Shown piece after piece: positions 11,190 through 22,859 of a DNA stretch of 64,000 nucleotides. A program made the position numbers and the translations under genes. The stretch covers positions 206,932 to 270,931 of the forward strand of contig VCMS01000050.1 in NCBI GenBank assembly GCA_022539475.1, given 5' to 3'. The notes below the pieces were generated by a model that was given only the letters and a program-made list of their open reading frames with translations, ran no database searches and was not told where the DNA came from. This DNA is from Gracilaria domingensis. Its lineage: Eukaryota > Rhodophyta > Florideophyceae > Gracilariales > Gracilariaceae. Every line of letters begins with the position of its first letter. Positions within the stretch are counted from its first letter, which is position 1.

Positions 11190-12632
11190 GATTATGAGAC
11201 GTTAAAAAGGTTTCCAGTAACTCCTTGTAGTGAATGCTGCATGATGTAATGGCGCTCCCTCCCAATCGGTAAAATCTGTACGAAGAATGACGAATGGGTC
11301 GGCAGTTTGGGTACGTCGGTTCCAAACGCCACAGGCTGTAAACCCATGGACAATATTCTCAGATCTAACCCCATCGTTATAAAGTTTTGTTAGCATTTCT
11401 CAAAGAGTGTATATGTAGTTGGTCTGAAGATTTTACCCTGTTTACGCACGGCGGTTGAGCATGCTACGGAATGATGTTTCGAATGGTGAAAATACTGAGT
11501 AATCTAACACCTGGGTCCGGTGCCTGGTATCTGCGGGCTCACCAACGACGACAATGTTATTTCTTTGAATCGTTTCAACAATCTGTATGTGCAATGGGCT
11601 CCATATTCATTCATAGTAATTAGAATATTGCGGTGCCTGCGTCTCATATCTTCAGTTTCTGTCAGAAAACTGCGAGCCAATTAGTAAAATATCTCCAAAT
11701 CAACTACAGCCTTTTGTCGGTGAACGCAACGGGCGTTTGGTGATAGGAACGCAGCAGGTGATTCGCGAGCACCATTCTTTCTCACACGATATTTTGCATT
11801 CTTACCACGGAGAACCACCAATGGGCGCCATAACTGATCATTTCTTGAGACCCCTGGCATGATGGTTACTTGCTTAGCGTCTGATTTCCATTTACGTTTG
11901 GTTGAATTGCTTCTTCCGGGGGAGTCAAACAGCGCTTTAGACTGAGCTCGCAAGGCTGTTCGGGTCGGAAAACCACTCTGGTCTACATTAAAAACTTGCT
12001 TTAGACTTTTTATTTGAACTCTTTGTAAGCCTGTTGCAGTCTGACATAATGCGACGCCAGATTTCTTTGGGACATGGCAACGTGCCTAACCTTTTCAAGA
12101 TTCGTTTTTCTCTTCAACGTCAAGGCTTTGTGCCGATGTAGAAAGCGTCTAAAAAGCATACACCAGGACGAACGTCTTTGATTAGAATTTTCTGTTGTCG
12201 TTGCTGCGGCAGAGATTTGAGGCATGTTTGAACGAGATCTGCGAAGCAGTCTCTCGACAATTGCATCCCATTGTTTGAAAAGTAATGCGGGCTGTCAGTA
12301 TGGAGTTTTTTCTCTGCTTCTAAGAATAGTTTTGGTCGCCCTGGCTTCTATGTTTTTGGGGAAGGGTGTCGAGATTGCCAGAGTGTAATGTGGGAAACAG
12401 TATGGGACTTAGCCGTCCTACGGATAGACGTCTTTTCGTTTCGGTATGCTTCGGTGGCGATATGGATGGCGGAAGGGACCGTTGGGGCCACGATGCGGGT
12501 GGAGGCCATGATTGCGCTCCGATGCAGATGTGCACCAGTGTGAAGATCCCGAGACATCGTTAGTGCTGGGAGTTCTCCTTTGTCTTTTGACGTTAGGAGA
12601 TGGTGGCGCTGGGGGGTAAAAAGAGCTGACAA
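11190..12632 (-). pseudogene. Pogo-type DDE transposase, degenerate
   Basis: Minus-strand fragments line up as one pogo/Tigger-like transposase. There is a helix-turn-helix start ('AIHIATEAYRNEKTSIRRTA', 12632-12348), a CENP-B-like second DNA-binding segment ('WCMLFRRFLHRHKALTLKRK', 12225-12010), then the DDE core. 'VFNVDQSGF' gives the first Asp. 'VTIMPGVSRND' and 'PLVVLRGK' follow (11953-11681). 'ILITMNEYGAH' sits where the second Asp is expected, with Asn instead. A later 'LDYSVFSPF' gives the third Asp. Several frameshifts separate the pieces. The enzyme would have cut and pasted DNA at TA sites. Terminal inverted repeats were not found. Confidence 0.6.
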
Positions 12633-12788
12633 TCAGATGGTCAGATATGATTTTAAATTGAAACAATCAGGAAGGTGCTGGAGATTTATCTATTCTGTAA
12701 GGCTACCAGTTTTCCAGGAAACACTCATTTTTAATCATAAAACTGATCCATAGTTGCAAAACGATCCCGGTTTGTGCACTCCGATGAT

Positions 12789-13879
12789 AGCATATGAAAT
12801 AAAAATTCTAGTCACATGTACACCTAGTCAGTGTAAATAGAGTGGGTGAATAATTAATGTTGGCCCATAATTGATATAGGCCACACTAATTAGGGTGAAT
12901 AGAGCTCCGCCTGCGGTCGAATTTAGTGTGAGCTTTCAGAATAGTTTGCGCTTGAAACGGCCTCTTTGTCTTGAAAAACTTACTCACGCTCATGAGACAG
13001 ACAAAATGTCTCTTTCGCTAACATCTGCTTCTTTTCTTGCCAAACAGCATACGTCCAAATGGTAGCGGACGCTGAGAGGGATGTCAATCTGCAAGGAGAA
13101 GAAGAAGAATTGACATACGCAAGGAAGGCTATTATACGCATAGGTCTGGCTCTGAATCTTAACGGCCTTATGGAAGAGCGCCAGCTCTTCCCCGAGCTCC
13201 AGTAGATTATTGCGAAGCACAAAAGTCACTTCAAGGGCGAAAAGTGCGTGATTGGGGATGCTGCTGCTACCCACACTATTCGTTCTTGAAGTAAATAATG
13301 TGGTCAACGTTAATTACGTTTGTACCCTAATTAACGTTGTACTTCTTTTACTGTGGCCAACACTATCTATGGGACTCCTGCATCAAATTACCTTACCAAA
13401 ATTAGTGTAGCCCACTCCATTTACGGTCACTGGGTGTAGTCATTTACAGTACAAGTCCCACAAAGACGCCTTTCACTTTCATAAGCGCTCATATAATTTC
13501 GCACGTGTCCAACATAAAAGCTTAAATAGTTTCCAAATTACGTTTAAGCTTCTTTTTCACTAAAAACAGTATACATATTTGACTAGTGGTTAAGGTATCG
13601 ATTCTTGATTAAGTTTGTTTTTGTTTTCAATATTTTCCTCATTCTTAAAAACGTTTTAGAAAGTTTAAAAGTTGATATTGACATTGTTTACAATTAATAA
13701 ACATGGTTAGACCCTAATCAAGTTGCAGGTATACTTGTCTATCTCAATCTAAAAGTGACGCAGTTTAATTTCTAGAAAAAGAGCAAAGAAAGTTTGGAAT
13801 AAATGCGAGTGACTACAAAAGTGTTTAAGTAACTTGACTTTTCGACTCGGTAAAAGGTCTATTCAGAAAGACGGCCCTG
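12789..13879. repeat. AT-rich interspersed repeat, copy 1 (split by a MITE)
   Basis: Flanks of the TA-bounded insert at 12821-13436 match the repeat at 35431-35918. Shared blocks include TCTAGTCACAT, GTCATTTACAG, GCAGTTTAATTTCTAG and a terminal ACGGCCCTG. No ORF is carried. The family is unidentified and probably non-autonomous. Confidence 0.65.
12821..13436. mobile_element. TA-flanked MITE (Tc1/mariner- or pogo-like), 616 bp
   Basis: Imperfect 26-bp terminal inverted repeats (12821-12846 and 13411-13436, 21 of 26 identical) begin CACCTAGTC and CACCCAGTG. Direct TA dinucleotides flank both ends (12819-12820, 13437-13438). The homologous repeat at 35431-35918 has the uninterrupted site with a single TA at 35459-35460. 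The insert has no transposase. Secondary inverted segments (GTTGGCC and neighbouring CACACTAATT-like motifs) lie inside. The decayed pogo-type transposase nearby could belong to a related family, but their ends could not be compared. Confidence 0.8.
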
Positions 13880-14091
13880 TTTTTCCACGAACTTAGAAGC
13901 GTTGAGATCACTAAAACGCGCCGCATTTCTCTGCGTTCTCACAAAATGGCTTGGTCCTTTGCGAGACCCGTCGCCCGAGATTAACGCCATCAGTGGCACC
14001 GTCATCAGTTGGTGGGGATCCTTGTGGGACAGCCTCTGTCTCGTCGGCCACTAAGGTGAAAGCGCGTAAGCTTCAAAGATGTTGCCGTCCT

Positions 14092-14450
14092 TGATGGTTC
14101 TAATTTGTGGCGCATAGCCTAAGTGAGTGGCACGCACCCTACTGGCGCGTAGGTGACACTCTGGACGTAAAGTTTAGAGTGTTTCTATCTCCTTCTACTT
14201 CGCGCCAATTTGCGCTTCTAGAGTAGTGTATAAAGTAAAGAAGTCCGGTTTCGGAGTCTCCCAGCCCAGTCACAAGTTTCATCGTTTCATTCAACACGTT
14301 CTACGGAACGACATTCGCGAATCTAAGTTCGAAAGAGCGATTGATCCGTACAGGCCTTGCAATACCTCAGAGCTTTACTCTAAAGGGTTGCGAGGCACTA
14401 CAGCAGCTACTGCGCAGGCCATTAGAAACAATCTAGAAGTAAGTTTACTC
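14092..14450 (+). repeat. Copia 5' LTR (right end approximate)
   Basis: It starts TGATGGTTCTAATTTGTGGC and aligns with 32639 onward. Homology is clear to about 14330 and then fades. The copia LTR pair is much more diverged than that of the nested element, as expected for the older insertion. Confidence 0.65.
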
Positions 14451-14469
14451 ACATACTACTTCTACGAAC

Positions 14470-15083
14470 TGCACACACCCCCGTCAACGACGCCGCATCC
14501 CGCCGCCGCCGTCTTACATTTGGAGGCCATCAAGGCCAGCCAGACGGCCTCCCTGGCATTCCGCCTCGCATCTCCTGCTGCCTGGCCGTCCTTCCCCAAC
14601 ACGCCGCCGCCGTACGTCCCTTTCCCGCCTCCAACCTCGCACTGCTTTGCTGCGTCAAGTGTTGTCACCCCCGCCGCCGCGCCGAAAGTCGCAAAAGCCC
14701 CCTACCCCCCAAACAGAAGGGTTGTTGGCCGCCGTCGCGCTGCCCTGCCCGCCCTCTCCGCCCCCTCTACCACCCCGCCCACGCCGCAGCATCCCCCCTC
14801 CACCTCCCCCGGACCATCCGCCATCGCGCTAAACCCCCCGTCGCCGTTCTTCTCCTCTTGGCCGCTTGCGACCGACGGCTTTCTACGCCACGATCCGCCG
14901 CCCCGTCCCCGCTGTGTCGATCAACGTCGCCAACGTCGCCGGAACGCTGTGTCACCGAGTAACACGTCGCATTGTAACCGTCGTGACCGTCACGTCATGC
15001 CTCGTGACCAGAGCGTTACATTCCGTGACCAAAGCGTAACACAGCGTGACTCCGTGACACAACCTCACCTCGACACGCGTTAA
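14470..15083 (+). other. GC-rich, proline-coding segment in the copia leader
   Basis: A 285-codon frame (14226-15083) opens inside the LTR and runs through a C-rich stretch giving Pro/Ala/Ser-rich residues. The opposite strand is also open, so the ORF is probably a by-product of composition. At 14975-15062 a short motif (CGTGACC, CGTGACTCCGTGAC) is repeated several times. The segment differs sharply in base composition from both sides and may be foreign to the element. Confidence 0.4.
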
Positions 15084-15150
15084 GACTTGACAACGGCGTC
15101 GAATTCAACGCGTAGCGATACGAAAGTCAAAAGAGAAAACAAAAGGGCTT

Positions 15151-15375
15151 TTGTTTAGGGAGTATAAGTTTTGGAACGTCGGATCACCCATTAGGCGATC
15201 GTGGGACATACACGTGAAGGGAGGCCGAAACCGGCGTCTCCTAGCACGCTCACGTCTGGCACGTGCTGAGCTTTCCTGCTCGTTGTGCAACGTGTCATTT
15301 AGCGAGAAGCAGGATATAGACGTTCATTACAATAGTCGACGCCACAGGCGCAATTTAGCAAAACTTCCCAAGTAA
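15151..15375 (+). pseudogene. Single zinc-finger ORF (U1/matrin type) in the copia leader
   Basis: A 74-codon frame without an ATG contains 'CSLCNVSFSEKQDIDVHYNS' followed by RRH. This is C-x2-C-x12-H-x5-H, the spacing of U1/matrin-type (zf-met) fingers that bind RNA or DNA. A run of Arg residues precedes it. It ends 265 bp before the Gag start. It may be a captured exon or a decayed Gag extension; stand-alone function is doubtful. Confidence 0.35.
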
Positions 15376-15394
15376 ACTAGTTGCTTTTAAGACT

Positions 15395-15535
15395 TCTTTC
15401 TCTAAAAAAAAAGAACACAAAAAGACAAAAAGAAGAAAGAAAAAAAAACGAAAAGAAACAAAAATAAAAAAGAACAGAGAAGAAGAAATGAGACAAAAAA
15501 GAGAAAACACAAAAACAATAAGATACAAAATAATG
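15395..15535 (+). repeat. Long A/G-rich tract
   Basis: About 140 bases are nearly all purine, with A runs broken by G and occasional C. The tract lies between the zinc-finger frame and the Gag start codon. Confidence 0.8.
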
Positions 15536-15639
15536 CTATACATTGCAATTAAAAATATAAAAAATATAATTTCTTAAAACTGCGAAGAAAGATATTTTTT
15601 AAAATACAATATTTGTATTTTCAAAAACTTTTCGAAAAA

Positions 15640-17151
15640 ATGGCCCCACCAGTTACCCGTTCCACACTGCCAATTACCGGTTCTAATTCACAAAACACTG
15701 CCGCTAATCACCTCACGCCTCACCATTCTCCGTTTCCTCAACCGGGAAACCAGAAGAATAATCCTGGGACTTTACTAATTAATTCGGGTTTTCTTCATGC
15801 TCCAAAACGTTTTGCAGCAAAACGTATTGATTCAAATGATTCTCAAAAAGAGTTTGCTAATACTGTAAGGTCTTACCAGAAGGAAATTGATGAGCTTTCT
15901 TGAAATCAATTAATCGAACTGATCTATGGTGATTTTCCCCTTCATGTTCTATTCTGCCAAGCAAATGCGTCAAGTATTACATTTATGAGCGCATTATCTC
16001 GACTTATCGCCAAACTTGGAGGTCAATTGGCTGAGCATCCCTCGGAGCGTACTATGCTTCGTTTATCTCACAAGGTATATGTTACAAGTGAAGCTCGCGC
16101 AGTTGCAGATAGAAATATCCAATTTACTCAGCGTTCTGCTGCTTCCAATGCCGCGAACAATCCCACACCACCCACTCCTGTTCGTGGGAATCTTTCCCGT
16201 CCTCTACGTTCCTCCCTTGTGGATCTTCTAAACAACAATCCAGGAGAAACTCTTATTGAAACGAACAACACTCCAAGTAATTTGAGTGAGCGTCCCCCCG
16301 GTCCTTCGAAAATTGGGCTCAATATTTCGATGAGATTTAAGGATAACACGAAAAAATTCTCGGGTGCTTTAGATGAAAGTTGGAACGAGTTTTTCAAGGA
16401 GTACAAATTAGCCTTGGCAGATTACAACGTACCTCCCGATGAGCAATTTCAATATATGCGTCACGTTCTGCCCCATAAGGCTAAATGCTACTTCCTCCAG
16501 AAAATAGTTGGTCATGCTGACAACATTAGCCTTGCTAATGAAATGATGGTATCACAATACAATTCCACTGCTCGCCAGAAATGTATTGAGAACAAGCGAA
16601 ACAGCATTCGTTTTGACAAGTATGTCACTGACAGTAAGGATGACACCAAAGCACTGAAAAATCTCGAAAGCGATATTACCAAGCTCGCTCCTAAAGGCAC
16701 TACTCACTGTCAGAACGACGCAAGTCTAATTGGTTACTTACGAAAAGCTGTTTTTGGACACAATTGGGCTACTCTTCCAATCGCACGTTTGGACACAGAA
16801 AACCTGTCATACCAGGAATTCTACACTTAACTAGAATGCTCCATGCATCGCGAGAAAGTGGAAAATTCTGTAAAGAAAGGTAGCTCCAGTAAATTCAGTT
16901 CTAATCCTGCTCCGAGATTTTACAAGACTAAGGCTCCACCAGCTCGCTACGGGCGACATCGTAATAACGCAAGGACTCGGTGGAATGATCGTACATGCTT
17001 CAATTGTGGTGAACGGGGACACATTCTGAAGTATTGTCGACATCCAATGGACTCACTAGCAATTGCCGCTCGTAAAGTACGACTTTACCAAAAGCCAGGT
17101 AAATTTGGGGACCGCAGTAAGGCCTTGAAACGCGTTCTATATGAGGTGTGA
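15640..17151 (+). pseudogene. Copia Gag with in-frame stops
   Basis: The first ATG at 15640 (A at -3) opens a frame that stays in register to 17964. It is broken by TGA 15901-15903, TAA 16828-16830 and TGA 17149-17151. The Gag body spans 15985-16830 ('GALDESWNEFFKEYKLAL' is a capsid-like segment). A CCHC zinc knuckle, 'CFNCGERGHILKYC' (C-x2-C-x4-H-x4-C), follows at about 16998-17040 in a basic context. Gag would package the element RNA. The three stops each fall where a CAA or CGA codon could have mutated by one C-to-T change. Confidence 0.7.
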
Positions 17152-17169
17152 GATCAAATCGATCAACAG

Positions 17170-19279
17170 TTGGACTTAAAAGATGCTGACACATTCTTCA
17201 ACGATGCGGAAGAGTCGGAATCGGACCAGGAAAGCAACGAATCTAAATCGGACGAAGATAATGCTGCCACTTACGGGACGAATTATTTAGATACATTCTA
17301 TACTAGTGTAGAGGCAGATACTTCTGCAGCCGTTCTCAATTTTTCTGATGACACCTTGCCAAGGCGTATGCTCCAAAATAAATCAATGAGTGCCCCTAAA
17401 GGTAAAGCTCATAAACTTAAAAGGCAATGTAAGCGTATGTTTAATTGCTTTATAGTTTCAAAGCCCGCCTTGGATGCCACAATATCATTTGAGTTTAACC
17501 GTGGTTGTTTAGACATAGGTGCCCAGCACACAGTAATTGGATTACCCCGAGCCCAAGCCTATTGTCAGGAATACGGTATTAAACTCAAGAAAAAGAAATC
17601 TTCTATCCGTTTTCGACTAGGTAATTCTGTTTTTAACAGTATAGCTAAGGTTCTAATTCGTACAGTTGCCCCACAAGGTCGAGTTCTCAAACTGAATGTG
17701 AACGTCACCACATGTAATGTCCCATTACTTCCCGGTTTGGATTTTATGTACCGTGAACAGATCTACGTGAACAACGTAGACAACTTGCTCGTCTGCAAGC
17801 ACGGCTGGAACATGCCACTCTGTCGTCTAAACGAACATATCTATCTCCGATGGGATGAGTACACGACGCATTATACGAAATCTGAACTGAAGAAACTTCA
17901 TCTTCATTTTCTATCATCCTTCCGTGGACAAACTATTCAATCTTCTCAAACGAGCGCGCCTTGACGATGCGAATAAGGAAACGAAATTTCTCTTTACTGA
18001 AATCATTGAGGCATGTCAAACTTGTCAACGTTTTTTCCCCAAACCCTCAACGTTTTCGCGTTTCCTTTCCACATGGTGTTGTTTTCAACCAAGAGCTTGC
18101 CCTTGCCTTATTCTTTATTGAGAAAAAAGCCGTCCTCCATGTCGTAGACTTACAAACACATTTCAGTGATGCCCGCTTTCTTTGCTAGTCAGTCTGTTAA
18201 CGACGTAGGGGACCCTTTTCTTCAATGGTCGGCAAAGACTTTAACCAGTTATCCTCTATCAGGTGTTATCACGGCTCAATCTTTACTTCTCCTCGTTGGA
18301 AGGAAAAGATGGATGAATTTGGTATTGAATTCATGCTCTCCGGAGTTGAAAGTCATAACTCTATTGGTGCTGGTGAACGTTACCATGACCCTCTTCGTCG
18401 TATTTATTTTAAAATCAAGCATGAAATCAATCACGAAGACGATGAGGTTTTTCTTAGCACTGCTGTCAAAGCAATGAATGAAACAATGAATCTTGAAGGC
18501 CTTGTTCCCTCTCTCCTTGTCTTCGGTGTTCTCCCACGCTTTTCCGAGAAACATAGGCAACTCCCGAACCAAGAAAAAGGCATGCAAGCTCTTCTCATTG
18601 CACGTTCCAAAATAGAGATCATCTCCAATGAGATCCGATTACATCGAGCACTTGACGCTCGTCTTCCTGAATCTATTGACTACAATTTTGCTCCTGGTGG
18701 AAAAGTGCTCATTTACCGCGAGAAGGAAATGCCTTGCTGGACCGGCCCCTTTGAAGTAATTAATGTTCGAAGCAAACAGACTTTCGTGAAAAAGAAAGAA
18801 GGCGAGATTGTCTAACACAGCATTACTCAAGCGAAGCTTTGTATTCCCGAAAATCCACCAATTCCTCACAACTTTGAACATCTTCTGAACTATTCTTTAT
18901 CCCAGTTCACGGAACACGAAGACACTAATTCCACTGAGGTACTAAAACCAAACGATTCTAGAAAGAATTCTGACGATTTTCTGGAAGCAAAGAAGAGAGA
19001 ACTTACTGGTTTAATGAATCGAAATACGTGAGAAGTCGTTTCGAAGGAAGACGTCCGTGCAGACGCCAATGCAATAGACTCAAGATTTGTTCTTTGCAGT
19101 AAGAGCCCTGGGACTAATGAATAAATTCACAAAGCTCGTCTCGCAGTCCAAGGTTTTGCAGATAAGAACCAAAGTTATCTTGAGCATGATGCGAAAACAG
19201 TTAAGCACAGCACTCTACGCCTTATTCTGTCTTTGGCCGCTACAATTGGTTGTAAAGTCTGGAGTCATGTTGTGACTCA
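17170..19279 (+). pseudogene. Copia Pol, 5' part: protease, integrase, RT start
   Basis: After an acidic linker, 'CLDIGAQHTVI' marks the aspartic protease, with D-I-G in place of the usual D-S/T-G. A frameshift near 17915 leads to the integrase zinc-binding start ('CQTCQRF' at about 18015) and 'VLHVVDLQTHFS'. The Asp expected shortly before that motif appears to be Ala. The frame 18225-18815 holds 'GVESHNSIGAGERYHDPLR' with the catalytic Glu. After 18815, broken frames carry the RT opening, including 'HKARLAVQGF'. The coding sequence is cut at 19275-19279 by the nested element. Pol would process, reverse-transcribe and integrate the element. The 'GERYH' form resembles copia lineages reported from red algae. 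Confidence 0.65.
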
Positions 19280-20101
19280 TGTAGAGCAACGCGTTTCGCG
19301 GAACTTTGTCGCTTATGCGATTCATACTAATCGCTCCGGTACGGAGGTGAGGTGTAGCTCTTTATGAGTTGTACGCGGATTGGCCAATTACTTGGGAATG
19401 GTCACAATGGGAATTGGTCACGGTCGTGTACACAGCTTTGCTGGATTCTTCACACACGTATAGTGCTTGCCACGCCCATTCATATGGATAACTAGTATTA
19501 TTTCTAACGTTTTAGATATTTAGAATATTCTACTAATTTTCACCCTGACAGTGGGGTCGGCCACCCTACTTAGGTAGGTGAGCTCGACCCACACTGGGCA
19601 AGTAAACGCAGCAAGCAACTGTTGGCTCTGACTCAGGAACCCCTGGTGCGTGATGGCCTCCTCGCGGAGAGTCACTACCTGGTGAGGGACTAGTCATCCA
19701 CCTTGTGGAGCTTTCCGCCACTATTGTGTGTATTGTTTTACTTGTTTTTCTTGTTTGTGTCACTGTTTAACAGGTACGCACGACCCGTGTGCCGGTGTTT
19801 CTTTCTGCCCCGTTTTGTTGATCTGGTGGCTCGCCCCGCTCGCCGCGGCTCGTGCCACATCAGTGTGTGTGTGTCTGTCTCGTGACACTTTACGCCCGGC
19901 ATCGCCGTTGTCTACACAACATCCCGCGACTTCTAGGCCGACTCTCTTGAGCTCCCTACGCCTGTCGTGATGGTTTGGTCTCGGCTTACACCCGACTAGC
20001 TGCACCATTCCTGGGATCGCTCTATCTGCTGTGCTCACCTCTTCGAGGGAAGGTCCCGAACGCCTTTCGTGTTTTCTCCCTTCGCAGGGTTTTGCACCAC
20101 A
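19280..20101 (+). repeat. Chromovirus 5' LTR
   Basis: It begins TGTAGAGCAACGCG and ends GGGTTTTGCACCACA. It matches 30607-31431 throughout apart from scattered changes. The promoter and polyadenylation signals would lie here; GTTTCTAACGTTTTAGATAT and a GT-rich TGTGTGTGTG run are shared by both copies. Confidence 0.92.
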
Positions 20102-20104
20102 TTT

Positions 20105-20122
20105 TGGTCTCCCGACTTAGAA
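20105..20122 (+). promoter_or_regulatory. Primer-binding site (tRNA type unassigned)
   Basis: TGGTCTCCCGACTTAG starts three bases after the LTR end. TGG pairs with a tRNA CCA end. I could not match the remainder to a specific tRNA. Confidence 0.6.
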
Positions 20123-20618
20123 GTCGAGTCTGTACACAGGACTTCCGACTCATTGTCGTGGATGACTCAGAAGTTCACAGGTTTCCTGGATTGTTTCCGA
20201 TAACTCGACGTCGTGTTGGATTCATTCCGCTGTGGAAGTGTAGATCGCACAATTGAATTGGAGGACCACTATTCGTAGTCGTAGGACTGTGACTCCCTCC
20301 CAATTCTGGTGTCGTTTGTTGAGTGGTTTTCCACAGGAGTTACTGCTCGGATAAGGTTTTTTCGCTGAAACTTTTACCCTATTTCCGTAGTGCGTGATTC
20401 CCGTCGGTACGGTAGCTGTTTCTTCGAGAAGAATCGTGTCCCGGTTGTGCCGGTAGAACTCTTCTATTTCCGTAGTGTGCGATTCCCGTCGGTACGGTGG
20501 TTTCTATTGTGCCTGCAACTCACTAGTGTGAAGACGGAACACTCATACAAGGTTATTTTATCTATTTGTCAGCTGATATCGAGCAAGTTCTGGCTTTCTT
20601 TCGTTCTCGTCAGTGACG

Positions 20619-22660
20619 ATGGGCTCAGGCAAGAAGTCTAGTCCGTCTAAGGCGCGATCAGTTGGTTCGGAGTTACCTCCGCGACCGCGTTCCGTCCCGG
20701 AACCTCCTGTGGGATCGAATGGAAGCTCCGGAATCCGGAAGTCAGCACCCAAGTCGTCAGACACCCCAGTAGCTGGGCCTTCAACGGCCGCTGTTGTGGT
20801 GAGTGATGCGCTCGTTGTGGAGTTAGAGGCTTAAGTTCGAACCCTTGAGGCTAAAACGGCGGTCATGAGAAGTTCTCATGCTGCTCTCCTCAGCGAGGTC
20901 AATACACTTCGTTTGAAGGTTGACGCCGCCTAGGACGAGGATGTATCAGAGGTATTACGTATTGTTCGGAAGGATGTTAACTCTCTACTTGAGGTTCTTG
21001 GAGGCTACGTCGGTTTTACCGAAGAGGTGGATACGAAGTTCAATCAGATATTCGGCCGTCTTGAGACATTGGAGGCAACCATACTCGCGGATGAGCCAGC
21101 CGCCTACGCAACTGCGGTGACTTCGCCTCGCGCTGGTAACCGGAAGTTTGGTAAACCCCACTCAAGGAAGAGGGAAGACCAAGACTATGACTCGGACTCG
21201 TCCCGGTCATCTGTTAATTCAAATCGCTCTGTGGAGTCGTCCTCATCGGACTCATCAATAGAGGGGGGACGCCGAGCTCGCTCATCGCGGACGCGCCGTT
21301 CAACACCCACTTATGGTGAGATCCACACCCGAAAGAAGGGGAGGAAGCATTCAGGTTTGAAGGAACTGGAGCCAACTAATCCCTTGTTCAAGAAGCTTTT
21401 GTCTCATCGGTACTACCGCTTGGAAGATTCTAGTTTGAATCGGACACCCCGGGGTACGGGAAAAGTCAAGGACTGCATCAAAAGGATGGCACTGTCCTTT
21501 CGCAACCAGATATTTACTGGGGAAGATCCCATCCAAGTGCTGGATTTTCTCTCACGCTTTGTTGCGGAAGCAGAAATCCTCGGAATGAGTGAAGGTCAGG
21601 CTTACGTCGCCCTGCCGTACTTCCTACGAGGCCTCGCAGAAGATCAATTCAACTCTGTAAGAGGTTCCTCTCGAGCCTCTGAAGGAGGGGTCATCTGTTG
21701 GCCCGAAGCCGTACAGTATCTACTTCGTTCGTACGCGACTAATGGCGCCATTGAGAAAGCCGTTACCGCGCTGCGGGAAACGAAGCAACGCCCGAAGGAT
21801 TCGGAACCGAATTTTCAGTTCGTCTGAATAAGGCTTCCCACCGTTGTGGCCATGTTTATCCCGCTAATGAACGTTGTACGCTGCTGATCAACGAATTGAG
21901 TTCCGCCATTCGCACTCTAGTCGCCCAACGACGGGAGGACAAGAGGAAGATTACGTATCGTGAGCTCGTGCAATACGCGAAAGCGGAAGGTGACGCGTTC
22001 TCTGCCTGCTCCGGATACCGGGTTCCATCCAAGGCGCTTCATATCGAAGGAGCGCCATCGTCGGTTTCACTGCTTCCGCAGGATCATCTTGGCCACGAAG
22101 TGGATAACTTGCACTTCGCACAGGAGAACCTGGTGTCTGTTCCGACTATGGAGTTGCCGTCCACGACCGAAGGCTCCATGGAGACGGACACCCAGCGGCT
22201 TTATGCAGACCGCCGTCGTGTTCGAGCCGCGCAGATACCCTACGCCGGTAGTCGCTACCAGGGACCTGGTTGGGTAGACCCGTGGCCGGTGAAGGTGCAA
22301 GACCCACGAAGGGTCGGAAAGATGGCCCCGAAGCTGATCTGTTATACTTGCTACAGCTATGGGCATGCAGCGCTAAACTGCAGCCTCACGTTGAGGGAAA
22401 TGCCGAAAGTAGTGGTGAATTACGAATCACTGACTCAGGAAGAGCAGGTGTTAGTGCCCGTGACCGCATATCTGCGTGCTAAGACAGAATTTCCACGAAG
22501 GATTTCGGCTGCAGAAATTGCTGAGTTGCGAAACTCTGGTTCTTCCCAGGCCAAGTATTCATCGGCTCAAGCCGTAGCGGCAACCGCTGCTGCGGGTAGT
22601 CCTACTGCAGTTCCACAGGAATCCTCGCGGATCCCTGGAGCACAACGACGTTCACGTTAG
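20619..22660 (+). pseudogene. Chromovirus Gag with zinc knuckle, broken
   Basis: The ATG at 20619 begins a frame with stops TAA 20832-20834 and TAG 20931-20933, each possible from a glutamine codon. It includes a coiled-coil stretch around 20850-21090, a Ser/Asp/Arg-rich segment, then a capsid-like region ('VLDFLSRFVAEAEILGMSE'). A frameshift near 21805-21830 moves Gag into the frame ending at 22660. A CCHC knuckle, 'CYTCYSYGHAALNC', lies at 22340-22381, followed by an Ala-rich tail. It forms particles and packages RNA. Protease starts about 290 bp further on. Confidence 0.75.
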
Positions 22661-22859
22661 AACGGATGGAGCTCAGTTAAACTGAGTTCGGGAGTCTCCG
22701 ATGGAGAGGCGCCCAATGTGACGCCCAAGGCGCCCGAGGCGTCTCCGCATCGCTCCCCGGTCACAATCCTCTCAAGGAAACAGGACAACCTAGACGTGGA
22801 CTCTACCATCTTTTGGTGTGTTGCGTCGCCTGTGGATACTGTTTAGGAACAACCGGATC

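Noticed and set aside
14226-15083. 285-codon proline-rich ORF
   Set aside because: It begins in an LTR and runs through C-rich DNA with an open opposite strand.
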